Below, in pieces: positions 1 to 6,908 of a stretch of 20,926 nt of DNA. The first letter of the stretch is position 1; each line of letters starts with the position of its first letter. Under the pieces are notes generated by a model. The model saw nothing but the letters and a program-made list of their open reading frames with translations, searched no databases and had not been told where the DNA came from. Location of the stretch: NCBI GenBank assembly GCA_044356865.1, contig JBIKVN010000025.1, positions 1 to 20,926 of the forward strand, written 5' to 3'. Origin of the DNA: JBEIUL01 sp044356865 (lineage in GTDB: Bacteria > Planctomycetota > Phycisphaerae > Phycisphaerales > SM1A02). Position numbers and translations under genes: made by a program.

Positions 1-845
1 CCTTCCTCGACCCATTGGCCCGGCGCCACCGCCAGCGTCGCGAGCTGCCCGTCGGAGGTCGCGCGGACCTCGACGGTGCGGGCCGATCGCCAGCGTGGCG
101 TTCCGGCGCTCGTCTCGACCACCTCGTCGCGCGAGATACCCAGGATGGACGCGGCCGCGTCGAGCAGCAGCCCGTGCGTCACGATCGCCTCGACCAGCGT
201 CGCCTCCGAACTGCGCCGGTCGGACCCCATCGTCACGTCCTTCTCGCGGATCTCGGCGAGTTGCGACCGGACCGTCGCCGCCGCGACCTGCGCGTCGGCC
301 AGCGGCTCGCCGACGCCGCCGCCCGCCTCGCGCACGGTCTCGAGCTGCCGGATGCGGGCTTCCCACTGGCCGAGCGCCGCCTCGAGATTCCGGGCGTGGG
401 CCTCGTGGGCCTCGTGCAGCGGATCGTTCGCGTCGACGATCGCCTGCGCCCGCGCCACCGCCGCCTCGGCCTCGGCGATCTTGCCCTGCAGTTCCCGCCA
501 CGCGGGCGAGTCGATCGTGAAGAGGAGGTCGCCCGAACGGACCTCGGCGAGTTCGGATGCCGCCGGCTCGACGCGACCGGGGACAAGGGCCCGGTACTCG
601 CGGCGGGCGCCGGGCTCGAGCTCGAATGCACCGGCGATCCGCAGCGTGCGCTCGACCGGCCGCAGTTCAGCCTTCGCAAAGGTCATACCGAGCGATTGCC
701 GGACCGCGGGGGGAATGTCGATGCGGTTGGTGACGGCGGCGGTCGCCTCGGCCATCGGCTTCGGGGCGGGCGAGTCCTCGCCGCCGCAGGCGACGAGGGC
801 GAGGCCGGCGAGGATCGCGATGGACAGCTGACGGGGGAAACTCAT
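1..845 (-). CDS. Efflux RND/HlyD-family periplasmic adaptor lipoprotein (partial, C-terminus off the left edge)
   Basis: Membrane-fusion (adaptor) subunit of a tripartite efflux pump, linking an inner-membrane transporter to the TolC-type outer-membrane channel encoded just upstream. About 281 codons are visible. The N-terminus (MSFPRQLSIAILAGLALVAC) is a lipoprotein signal with lipobox LVAC, so Cys20 would be lipidated. A beta/lipoyl-like first half follows (GRVEPAASELAEVRSGDLLF), then a long Ala/Glu/Arg-rich helical hairpin (roughly residues 115-205) and a second lipoyl-like segment (ATSDGQLATLAVAPGQWVEEG region) at the window edge. The start is fixed by an ATGA overlap with the stop of the TolC-family gene, implying translational coupling. 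The His-rich neighbour suggests a metal-efflux (CusB/CzcB) type rather than a drug pump; this is inference. The RND transporter gene is expected past the left edge. Confidence 0.85.
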   Translation of the reverse strand, partial: MSFPRQLSIAILAGLALVACGGEDSPAPKPMAEATAAVTNRIDIPPAVRQSLGMTFAKAELRPVERTLRIAGAFELEPGARREYRALVPGRVEPAASELAEVRSGDLLFTIDSPAWRELQGKIAEAEAAVARAQAIVDANDPLHEAHEAHARNLEAALGQWEARIRQLETVREAGGGVGEPLADAQVAAATVRSQLAEIREKDVTMGSDRRSSEATLVEAIVTHGLLLDAAASILGISRDEVVETSAGTPRWRSARTVEVRATSDGQLATLAVAPGQWVEE

Positions 846-2224
846 GGCTTCTCCTCGGAAGGGAGTCGGTTCTCGTCCGGAATGGCCGTCGGTCCGCGCG
901 GCGCCGGCTCGGGGCCGATCGCGGCGCGGAAGGCGATCGCGGCCTGCGCCGCATCGCGACGGCTCTCGATCAGGGCGAGCGTGCTGTCGAGCCGGCTGTC
1001 GAGGCTCTCGACGACGAAGACCGGCTCGGTCTCGCCAAGCTCGATGAGCCGGATCGCGTCGTTCCACTGCGCCTCGGCGAGCGGCACCAGCGTGCCCTCG
1101 GCGATGGCGACCCGCGCCGCCGCCTCGCGCCGCCGCTCGTCGGCGAGGCCGAGCTCGGCGACGACCCGCTCGTACCCGGCCGCGTACGCCTCGGCGGCGC
1201 GGCGGCGCTCGGCCGCGGCGATGTCGATCGCCTGGCGATTGGCGTTCAGCACCGGGATGGGAATCGAGAAGCCAAGCAGGAGGCCGGCGCGACCCTCGTC
1301 GGTCTGCCCGCCGCCGCCGAACCGGAAGTCGGGAATCTGCTTGCGGATCTCGAGCTCGAGGGCCTTCTCGCGCTCGTCGTACCGGTCGAGCGTGAGCTGC
1401 ATCGCGAGGTTTCGCGTCTCGGCCAGGGCGATCGCCTCGGCAAGCGGCGGGGCCTCCGGCGGGAAGCCGCCTTGGACGACGAGGGCCACCGGAGCGCCCG
1501 GCGCGAACCCGATCGCCGCGAGGATCGCGAGCCGCGCCCGCTCGGCCTCGCCGCGGGCCTTCTCGAGCTCGAACCGCCGCCGCGCGAGATCGAGCTCGAA
1601 GAAGCGGAACTCGGCCCGGCCGAGGTTCCCCGCCTCGAACACCGCCTGCAGCGACGCGACGATGTCCTCGAGGCGTTCGACATGGTCGAGCAGGAGATCG
1701 GTCGAGGCCTGCGCCGCGTCCCGCGCGGCCCAGAGCGTGCGGACCTCGTTGACGACCTCCCATTCGAGGCCCGCGACCCGCGTGAGCTCGGCCCGGGCCC
1801 CCGCCTCGGCCTTCGCCTTCTCGCTTTCCAACCGGCCCGAGATGGGAATCGAGAAGTCGATCATGCCCGCGACCACCCACGGCTCGTCCGCAAGTTCGAC
1901 GAAGCGGATGAGGTCGACGCCGACCGTGGGGTCGTCCCAGAGCCCGCTCGCGTCGGCGGCGGCCCGGGCCACGCCCGCCTCGAGCCGGGCGAGGCGCAGC
2001 GCGGGATTGAAGAGGAGCGCCGCCCGCTCGGCGTCGGTGCGGGTGAGGGCGAGCGCCTCGCCGCTCGCCGGAACGCTCGCGGCCCGGACTGGCCGGGCGG
2101 CGAACGCCGACTTCACCGCCGCGAGATCGAGAGGTTTCGCCTCGTAGGTGCGGCAGCCGGCCAGCAGCGGCATGCTCGCGAGGATGGCGATGGGGATCGG
2201 GCGAAGACGGTTTCGGTCGATCAT
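842..2224 (-). CDS. TolC-family outer-membrane efflux lipoprotein (CusC/CzcC-like)
   Basis: Outer-membrane channel subunit of a tripartite efflux system, 460 aa, close to the usual 420-480 aa of the family. The N-terminus carries a lipoprotein signal ending LLAGC (Cys24). The rest is the typical two-fold repeat of long Ala/Glu/Arg-rich amphipathic helices (for example RLARLEAGVARAAADASG and later LELEIRKQIPDFRFGGGG) separated by short beta-like segments; LLLGFSIPIPV and MIDFSIPISG are the matching strand segments of the two repeats. It lies 80 nt after the His-rich secreted protein and overlaps the downstream adaptor by ATGA, so the three genes form one minus-strand operon. Substrate is not readable from this protein; metal efflux is inferred from the His-rich neighbour. 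I see no clear Shine-Dalgarno before the ATG. Confidence 0.88.
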   Translation of the reverse strand: MIDRNRLRPIPIAILASMPLLAGCRTYEAKPLDLAAVKSAFAARPVRAASVPASGEALALTRTDAERAALLFNPALRLARLEAGVARAAADASGLWDDPTVGVDLIRFVELADEPWVVAGMIDFSIPISGRLESEKAKAEAGARAELTRVAGLEWEVVNEVRTLWAARDAAQASTDLLLDHVERLEDIVASLQAVFEAGNLGRAEFRFFELDLARRRFELEKARGEAERARLAILAAIGFAPGAPVALVVQGGFPPEAPPLAEAIALAETRNLAMQLTLDRYDEREKALELEIRKQIPDFRFGGGGQTDEGRAGLLLGFSIPIPVLNANRQAIDIAAAERRRAAEAYAAGYERVVAELGLADERRREAAARVAIAEGTLVPLAEAQWNDAIRLIELGETEPVFVVESLDSRLDSTLALIESRRDAAQAAIAFRAAIGPEPAPRGPTAIPDENRLPSEEKP

Positions 2225-2304
2225 GGCGAGGCGGTTCCGGGTGCGTCAGGGAGAAGGCTCGACGGGCGCGCGACATCCGGGCGGACGCCGCGGGCGTTCG
2301 ACCC

Positions 2305-2844
2305 TTACACCCGAAGCACGATGGAACCGAGGGCCCGCCGCGACGAGGGCGGCGGGCGCGAGGCGCGTTCGGGCCGTTCGAGGCCGGCCGGCCGCACGGC
2401 TTCCTCGCCCCGCTCGACGGTGAAGATGACCTCGCCGCACGCCGTCAGCGGCGGAAGGCACCAGCGACGCGAGCCGTCCCGCACCTCGTCGACGTTCGCG
2501 ACATGGAGGTGCGTGTGGCCGTCGGCGCAATCGAAGCAGACCGCTCCGGTGAGGCCGCGATCCGGACAGCACTCGTCCGGCTCGTGCCCGTGGCCTTCGT
2601 GCCCGTGACCCTCGTGATCGTGACCCTCGTGATCGTGGCCGTGATGGTGGTGATGCCCGAGCATCGCCAGCCCGAGGACCCAGGTCCCGTCCGGCCCGCG
2701 GCAGGCATGCGGATCACGGGCGTCGCGAATCTCCTGGCTACGCTCGCCCGGCGCCCCGTGCGCCGCGCCCGCCGGCACCGCGAGCGCGAGAATCGCCTGG
2801 GCGGCGATCACGAGGCAGGCGGCGATGCGGCGAAGCGGGGTCAT
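2305..2844 (-). CDS. Secreted His-repeat protein, putative periplasmic metal-binding protein
   Basis: A 179-aa protein of unknown family. Residues 1-28 form a Sec signal peptide (hydrophobic core ACLVIAAQAILALAVPAGAA, probable cleavage after AGA/AA). Residues 64-88 are a histidine cluster: five consecutive His, then four copies of the pentapeptide GH(D/G)HE. Cys92-Cys93, a CxxC at 103-106 (CFDC) and further Cys/His pairs (ADGHTHLH) follow. The composition indicates binding of Zn, Ni, Co or Cu in the periplasm. It is the first gene of the operon containing the TolC-family channel and adaptor, which fits metal sensing, buffering or delivery to an efflux pump; that role is inference. The C-terminal 30 residues are Arg/Pro-rich with no recognisable motif. 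I did not recognise a named family. Confidence 0.72.
   Translation of the reverse strand: MTPLRRIAACLVIAAQAILALAVPAGAAHGAPGERSQEIRDARDPHACRGPDGTWVLGLAMLGHHHHHGHDHEGHDHEGHGHEGHGHEPDECCPDRGLTGAVCFDCADGHTHLHVANVDEVRDGSRRWCLPPLTACGEVIFTVERGEEAVRPAGLERPERASRPPPSSRRALGSIVLRV
2581..2640. repeat. Four tandem copies of a 15-bp unit coding for His-rich pentapeptides
   Basis: Four consecutive 15-bp units (2581-2595, 2596-2610, 2611-2625, 2626-2640), plus-strand consensus (c/t)tcgtg(a/c)(t/c)cgtg(a/g)cc. They are in frame with the secreted His-rich protein and encode GHDHE, GHDHE, GHGHE, GHGHE on the minus strand. Two units differ at only one base, which suggests recent slippage expansion; copy number may vary between strains. 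Confidence 0.9.
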
Positions 2845-3029
2845 GGCGACGGGTCGGGAGGGAGGTCACGATAGGCGAACGCGATCCGGACCGGCCGTTG
2901 CTATCGGTCCTGCGGACTGGGTTCCTTCATTTCGAGTGCCACGATCACCCCCGGGGGGGCCGGGCCGTGCTTTCCCCCGAAGCCCCTCCCGACCGACCCT
3001 TCGCGATCGCGAACCGGCCGCCCCCGCGG
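2845..3029. other. Intergenic region between ychF and the His-rich efflux operon
   Basis: The 185 nt between the ychF stop and the start of the His-rich gene should hold the promoter of the minus-strand efflux operon. On the minus strand the best -10-like hexamer I see is TATCGT, about 27 nt before the start codon, without a convincing -35. A cgcgatcgcg palindrome lies near 3004-3013, and a ccccggggggg run near 2950. No convincing terminator for ychF and no metal-regulator operator that I can recognise. Confidence 0.3.
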
Positions 3030-4118
3030 TCACACATTGAAAAGGAAGTGCACCACATCCCCGTCCTGCATGACATATCCCTTGCCCTCGGACCGCAGCT
3101 TCCCCGCCTCGCGGATCGACTTTTCCGAGCCGTGCCGCTCGAGGTCGGCCACCGAGAAGCACTCGGCGCGGATGAAGCCCTTCTCGAAGTCGGTGTGGAT
3201 CACGCCCGCGGCCTTGGGGGCGGTGTCGCCCTTGTGGATGGTCCAGGCCCGGATTTCCTTGGGGCCCGCCGTGAAGTAACTCTGGAGGCCGAGCAGGTCG
3301 TAGGCGGCCCGGGCCACCGCGGCGAGGGCCGGCTCGCGCATGCCGAGGCTCTCGAGCATTTCCTTGCGGTCGTCGGCCGAAAGTTCGCTGAGTTCGCTCT
3401 CGATCTTCGCGCAGACCGGCACGACGATGCCGCCCTGGGCCTTCGCGTACTCGCGGACCTTCGCGGCGAGCGGGCCCTGGCCCTCGAGGTCGCCCTCGTC
3501 GACATTCATCACGAAAAGCACCGGCTTCACGGTGATCATCCCGACCGCGTCGAGGATCTTCCGCTCGTCCGGCGTCCACGCGTGCGACCGCAGCGGGTTG
3601 CCCTCCTGCAGCATCGGCTTCGCCCGCGACAGCGTCTCGACCTTCGCGAGCGCCTCCTTGTCGCCGCTCTTGGCGATGCGGCCCGACTTCTCGAGGATGC
3701 CCTCGAGCACCTGCAGGTCGGCCAGCATGAGCTCGGTCTCGATGGTGCCGATGTCCCGCACCGGATCGACCCCGCCGTCGACGTGCACCACGTCGGGGTC
3801 GACGAAGCAGCGGACGACATGCAGGATGGCATCGACCTCGCGGATGTGGCTGAGGAACTTGTTCCCGAGCCCCTGGCCCTCGCTGGCCCCGCGCACGAGG
3901 CCGGCGATGTCGACCAGCCGCAGGGCCGCGGGAATGACCTTCTGCGTCTCGATGTGCTTCCGCAGCGTGTCGAGCCGCGGGTCGAGCACGCTTACCACGC
4001 CGACGTTCGGCTCGATGGTGCAGAACGGGTAGTTCTGGGCCTCGATCCCCGCCGCGGTGAGGGCGTTGAAGAGGGTGCTCTTGCCGACGTTGGGGAGACC
4101 GACGATTCCTGCTTCCAT
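3030..4118 (-). CDS. ychF: Redox-regulated ribosome-binding ATPase YchF (OLA1 family)
   Basis: Cytoplasmic P-loop NTPase of the Obg/OLA1 group that binds ribosomes and hydrolyses ATP in preference to GTP. At 362 aa it matches the family length (about 363). Walker A is GLPNVGKS at residues 7-14, the switch II motif is DIAGLV from residue 70, and the usual NKxD base-recognition motif is replaced by NVDE (in FVMNVDEG), as expected for this ATP-specific subfamily. The C-terminal TGS domain is recognisable (FTAGPKEIRAWTIHKGDTAPKAAG split over the domain start) and the protein ends VMQDGDVVHFLFNV. The frame is open for 48 more codons upstream, but ATG at 4118 gives the conserved MEAGIVGLPNVGKST start and has a purine-rich ggaaggg element before it. 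Lies 52 nt after aat. Confidence 0.96.
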   Translation of the reverse strand: MEAGIVGLPNVGKSTLFNALTAAGIEAQNYPFCTIEPNVGVVSVLDPRLDTLRKHIETQKVIPAALRLVDIAGLVRGASEGQGLGNKFLSHIREVDAILHVVRCFVDPDVVHVDGGVDPVRDIGTIETELMLADLQVLEGILEKSGRIAKSGDKEALAKVETLSRAKPMLQEGNPLRSHAWTPDERKILDAVGMITVKPVLFVMNVDEGDLEGQGPLAAKVREYAKAQGGIVVPVCAKIESELSELSADDRKEMLESLGMREPALAAVARAAYDLLGLQSYFTAGPKEIRAWTIHKGDTAPKAAGVIHTDFEKGFIRAECFSVADLERHGSEKSIREAGKLRSEGKGYVMQDGDVVHFLFNV

Positions 4119-4170
4119 GGGCGTGACCCTTCCGTGAGGGGCGGACATGGTAGGGGAAACCGGCCGGGCC

Positions 4171-4788
4171 TCACCCGAAGGTCGCGTCGAGGGCGATCGC
4201 GCGGGCGAGCCGCCGGAGGTACTCGTCGGCCGGGATCTCCTCGGCCCCGAGCCGCAGGACATGGTCGTTGGCGAACTGGCTGTCGAGCAGGGTGAACCCC
4301 CGCTCGCGCAGCCGGTCCACGAGGTGCACGAGGCAGACCTTGCTCGCGTCGGTGCCGCCGAGGTCGCGACGGACGAACATGCTCTCGCCGAAGAACGCCC
4401 CGCCGAGCGTGACGCCGTAGAGCCCGCCGACCAGGCGGCCGTCGCGCCAGGCCTCGACCGAATGGGCGTGGCCGAGGCGGTGGAGCTCGCCGTAGGCCGC
4501 CTGCATCGAGGGCGAGATCCAGGTGCGGTTACCGCCGCCGCGGTCGGTCGCGCAGGCGGCCGTGATCGCCGCGAAGTCGCGGTTCACCGCGATCTCGAAG
4601 CGCCCCGAACGAACCCGCCGGGCGAGCGAGGCCGACGGGCGGAAGCGTTCGAGCGGGAAGACGCAGCGAACCGGACAGGTGTAGAACTGCACGCGTCCGG
4701 TGCCGGGGGCCGCCATGGGAAAGGCCCCCTGCGCGTACGCCGAGAGCAAGGTCGCCGGCGAAAGGTCGTTCGCGCCGCGCCGGGCCAT
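4171..4788 (-). CDS. aat: Leucyl/phenylalanyl-tRNA--protein transferase
   Basis: Transfers Leu or Phe from aminoacyl-tRNA to proteins with N-terminal Arg/Lys, creating N-degrons for ClpS/ClpAP. 205 aa, slightly shorter than the E. coli enzyme (about 234) because the N-terminus is trimmed. Conserved family signatures are present in order: YAQGAFPM near residue 18, TWISPSMQAAYGELHRLGHA then HSVEAW in the middle, GGLYGVTLGGAFFGESMF, and LLDSQFANDHVLRLGAEEIP near the end. The ATG at 4788 lies 4 nt after the stop of the 80-residue protein upstream, so the genes are co-transcribed. Assignment is firm; whether this lineage has a matching ClpS cannot be seen here. Confidence 0.95.
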   Translation of the reverse strand: MARRGANDLSPATLLSAYAQGAFPMAAPGTGRVQFYTCPVRCVFPLERFRPSASLARRVRSGRFEIAVNRDFAAITAACATDRGGGNRTWISPSMQAAYGELHRLGHAHSVEAWRDGRLVGGLYGVTLGGAFFGESMFVRRDLGGTDASKVCLVHLVDRLRERGFTLLDSQFANDHVLRLGAEEIPADEYLRRLARAIALDATFG

Positions 4789-4792
4789 TCGT

Positions 4793-5035
4793 TCACCCGA
4801 TCGTCTCGAGGCGATCGACCTGCCCGAGCAGGACCCGAAGCCGCACGTGACTCCCGACCGCCGGCGGCCGGTCGCAGGCCGAGCGCGAGACCCGCACCGC
4901 GACGCGGCCTGACGCGGTCGCGATCGCGAGGTCGAGATAACGATCGCCGTGGATCAGCGTCTCGGTGACCGCGGTGACGGTGGCCTCGACCGTGCCCATC
5001 AACGGAAGCGAAGCGTTTCCGGCGGAGGGGAACAT
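4793..5035 (-). CDS. Conserved-looking small protein of unknown function (80 aa), possible OB-fold-like beta protein
   Basis: An 80-aa ORF whose ATG shares one base with the TGA of the aldehyde dehydrogenase gene (TGATG) and whose stop is 4 nt before the aat start. The packing and the high third-position GC support it as a real coupled gene. No signal peptide, membrane segment, cysteine cluster or catalytic motif is evident. The sequence alternates short valine-rich strands (GTVEATVTAVTETLIHG, YLDLAIATASGRVAVRVSR, GSHVRLRVLLGQVDRLE), which resembles a small five-strand beta barrel (OB or TOBE-like). That is inference from pattern only. An alternative start is Met13 (MGTVEATV). I do not recognise a family. 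Confidence 0.6.
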   Translation of the reverse strand: MFPSAGNASLPLMGTVEATVTAVTETLIHGDRYLDLAIATASGRVAVRVSRSACDRPPAVGSHVRLRVLLGQVDRLETIG

Positions 5036-6459
5036 CAGGCCCCTCCCTTCGCGCGGCTGATCACCCGGACCTGGGCGAACTGCCGGTGGCCTTCCTTCCC
5101 CGAGTGGAAGCCGAAACCCGATTCCTTCGCCCCGACCCAGGGCGTGCCGTCCGCCCCGCCGCAGCCGCGGTTCACGCCGACCATGCCCGAATGCAGCCGC
5201 CGCGCGACTTCTTCCGCGCGGTCCTCGTCGCGACCGAAGACCGCCCCGCCGAGGGCGTACGGGCTGTCGTTGGCGATCGCGACCGCCTCGTCGACGGTGC
5301 GGTAGCGGACGATCGCGGCGACCGGCCCGAAAGTCTCCTCGCGCATGATCGCCATCGACGGGGTGACGCCCGAAAGCACCGTCGGCGGCACGAAGTTGCC
5401 CGCGGCCGGCTCGCCGCCGAGAAGCTGCCTCGCCCCCTCGGCGATCGCCGACTCGACCTGCTTCAGCACATGCCGCTTCTGCCCGGCGTTCACCATCGGC
5501 CCGAGGTTCACGCCCGCGACGAGCGGGTCGCCCTGCTTGATCTCGCGGGCCTTCCCGACGAGCAGCCGCTCGAACTCGTCGGCACGCTCCTCCGGCACGA
5601 GAATCCGCTCGGTCGAGACGCAGACCTGCCCGGCGTTGCGGAAGCAGTTGCGGGTCGCGAAGCTCGCCGCCGCCTCGAGGTCGGCGTCGGGCAGGATCAC
5701 CAGCGGGTCCTTCCCGCCGAGCTCGAGGATGACCCGCTTCAGGCCGCGTCCGGCGGCCTCCAGGATGTGCTTGCCCGCGGCGCGGCTGCCGACGAAGGCG
5801 ATGAGTTCGACCGGGCTCGCGACGAGGGCCTTGCCCTGCTCCTCGTCGCCGACCACGACCTGCAGCGCGTCGGCGGGAAGATCTTCCGAGATCGCCTTCG
5901 CCCACTCGAGGGCGACGAGCGTCGTCTCCTCGCTTGGCTTGAGCAGCACCGCGTTGCCGGCCATCAGGGCGGGAATCACGCAGTCCTGCGGCATGAGAAT
6001 CGGGAAGTTCCACGGCGTGATCGCCGCCGCGACGCCGAGCGGGTCGAAGACGAGCGTCGAACGGGTGCGGGCGTCCTCGCGGACCTCCGGCGAGAGCGCC
6101 GTCACGCACTCGTCGAGCTCGCCGATGAGCGAACTCGCCGCGTACTTCGCCTCGCCGACCGCCTCGGCCAGCGGCTTGCCCATCTCGAGGCAGGCGAGGC
6201 GGCCAAGGCCCTTCGCCCGCGCCTCGAGCCGGGCCGCCGCGCCGCGCAGGGCGTCGCGCCGCTGCTCGAGCGTGAACGCCCCCCAGCTGCGCTGCGCGGC
6301 CCGGGCCCGGTGGAGGAACATCGGGAGCTCCTCGACCGGCGTCATCGGGATCGCCCCGACCTCCCCGCCGGTCGCGGGATTCAGCGAGCGCAGCGTGCGG
6401 CGCCCGGCGCAGCCGGAGAGCGGTTCGGTCAGGTGGAGCCGGGATTCGGTCGTGGACAT
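5035..6459 (-). CDS. NAD(P)-dependent aldehyde dehydrogenase family protein
   Basis: Oxidises an aldehyde to the carboxylic acid with NAD(P)+ in the cytoplasm; substrate unknown. 474 aa, standard for the superfamily. Catalytic features are complete: ITPWNFP with Asn151, ELGGKDP with the general base Glu246, NAGQVCVS with nucleophile Cys280, and EETFGPV near residue 380. The Rossmann motif reads VGSRAAGK, with Arg where many members have Thr after GS, which may affect cofactor binding. Divergent from the sulfatase gene with only 47 nt between starts. A TACCCT hexamer on the minus strand sits 7 nt before the ATG and no Shine-Dalgarno is evident, so the mRNA may be leaderless. The downstream gene overlaps by one base. 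Confidence 0.93.
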   Translation of the reverse strand: MSTTESRLHLTEPLSGCAGRRTLRSLNPATGGEVGAIPMTPVEELPMFLHRARAAQRSWGAFTLEQRRDALRGAAARLEARAKGLGRLACLEMGKPLAEAVGEAKYAASSLIGELDECVTALSPEVREDARTRSTLVFDPLGVAAAITPWNFPILMPQDCVIPALMAGNAVLLKPSEETTLVALEWAKAISEDLPADALQVVVGDEEQGKALVASPVELIAFVGSRAAGKHILEAAGRGLKRVILELGGKDPLVILPDADLEAAASFATRNCFRNAGQVCVSTERILVPEERADEFERLLVGKAREIKQGDPLVAGVNLGPMVNAGQKRHVLKQVESAIAEGARQLLGGEPAAGNFVPPTVLSGVTPSMAIMREETFGPVAAIVRYRTVDEAVAIANDSPYALGGAVFGRDEDRAEEVARRLHSGMVGVNRGCGGADGTPWVGAKESGFGFHSGKEGHRQFAQVRVISRAKGGA

Positions 6460-6466
6460 GGGTGGA

Positions 6467-6472
6467 AGGGTA
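6467..6472 (-). promoter_or_regulatory. Candidate -10 box of the aldehyde dehydrogenase gene (leaderless start)
   Basis: Minus-strand TACCCT lies 7 nt before the ATG, the distance expected if transcription begins at or next to the start codon. No good -35 is visible, so this is tentative. It gains weight because the divergent sulfatase and the dockerin-repeat gene show the same spacing. Confidence 0.28.
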
Positions 6473-6494
6473 CGGGGCGCGAAACCGGGCGTGG

Positions 6495-6500
6495 TAGGGT
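6495..6500 (+). promoter_or_regulatory. Candidate -10 box of the sulfatase gene (leaderless start)
   Basis: TAGGGT is followed by 6 nt and then the GTG start of the sulfatase. The geometry places the transcription start at the initiation codon. No recognisable -35 hexamer is present 16-18 nt upstream. Confidence 0.28.
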
Positions 6501-6506
6501 CCGGGC

Positions 6507-6758
6507 GTGGAAATCCTCGCCGGCATCCTCGCTCTCGCGCTCGCCGGCGGCACGGCCCCGGGATCCGCCCCGCCGTCGCCGCCTCCGGACCGCCCGAACC
6601 CGAACCGAAACATCGTCCTGGTCCTCGTCGACGACTGGGGCTGGCAGGACCTCTCGGTGCCGATGCTCGATCGGCGCACGCCCCTCAACGACCGCTTCCG
6701 CACGGCGAATCTCGAGGCCCTCGCGGCCCGCGGCGTGCGGGCCTCGGGGGTCTGTTGA
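6507..6758 (+). pseudogene. Sulfatase, 5' fragment (interrupted by the 162-bp insertion)
   Basis: N-terminal piece of an alkaline-phosphatase-superfamily sulfatase. Starts at GTG, with a short hydrophobic signal-like segment (EILAGILALALAGGTAPG), a Pro-rich linker, then the family opening NIVLVLVDDWGWQD with the metal-binding DD pair near residues 43-44, and LEALAARGVRAS. The host sequence ends at codon 80 (6746). The next codons come from the inserted element and meet TGA at 6756. The fragment holds part of the metal site but not the catalytic cysteine, so it cannot be active alone. Joined directly to codon GAC at 6912 it would give a 535-aa protein, a normal arylsulfatase length, with the expected ARGVRAS-DAYAAAPVCTPSR sequence across the junction. 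Confidence 0.88.
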
Positions 6759-6908
6759 AAAACACCCGCGTCCGCCGAGAGCGAGCGAGGACGAGCCTGG
6801 CGAGGAGGCTGAAGCAGGCGGCCCCGCAGCGGGCCGCCGATGGAAGCCGACGAAGTCCAGGCGATGCCGGAGCCGCTCGCAGGCAGCGGGGGTTTTGCAA
6901 CAGGCCCC
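6747..6908. mobile_element. MITE-like palindromic element, 162 bp, inserted in the sulfatase gene
   Basis: Ends are inverted repeats of 23 bp with 20 matches (6747-6769 against 6886-6908), starting GGGG(T/C)CTGTTG. The flanks share TCG (6744-6746 and 6909-6911), or CCTCG if the right end is placed 2 bp earlier, consistent with a 3- or 5-bp target duplication. Removing 165 bp restores a typical sulfatase sequence exactly. A perfect 8-bp stem (6817-6824 with 6831-6838, 6-nt loop) is centred on 6827.5, the midpoint of the whole element, and a GCCTGG segment recurs in both arms, so the element is a degenerate foldback. It encodes no transposase; mobilisation in trans is inferred. The CTGTTG(A/C)AAAA tip resembles ends of several IS families (IS26 of the IS6 family has CTGTTGCAAA), but IS6 elements make 8-bp duplications, so I do not assign a family. 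Confidence 0.82.
6817..6838. repeat. Central hairpin of the inserted element
   Basis: GGCGGCCC and GGGCCGCC form a perfect 8-bp stem with loop CGCAGC. The symmetry axis coincides with that of the terminal inverted repeats. Confidence 0.85.

Noticed and set aside
15..2147. Very long open frames on the strand opposite real genes (for example 15-2147 plus, 4793-6985 minus, 6429-8735 minus)
   Set aside because: They are Arg/Ala/Pro-rich, overlap well-supported genes completely and match no family; such frames are expected from the strong third-position GC bias.
2581..2640. Short tandem repeat as a CRISPR or iteron array
   Set aside because: Units are 15 bp, contiguous without spacers and in frame with a coding gene.
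4119..4262. 48-codon N-terminal extension of YchF
   Set aside because: The extension overlaps the end of aat and is absent from the family; ATG 4118 gives the conserved N-terminus.
6756..6758. Selenocysteine or programmed readthrough at the in-frame TGA joining the two sulfatase pieces
   Set aside because: A second in-frame TGA follows at 6810, and both lie inside an element with terminal inverted repeats; insertion explains the pattern better.
6747..6908. Assignment of the insert to the IS6 family because its tips resemble CTGTTGCAAA
   Set aside because: IS6 elements generate 8-bp target duplications; only 3-5 bp are seen here, and no transposase is present to decide.
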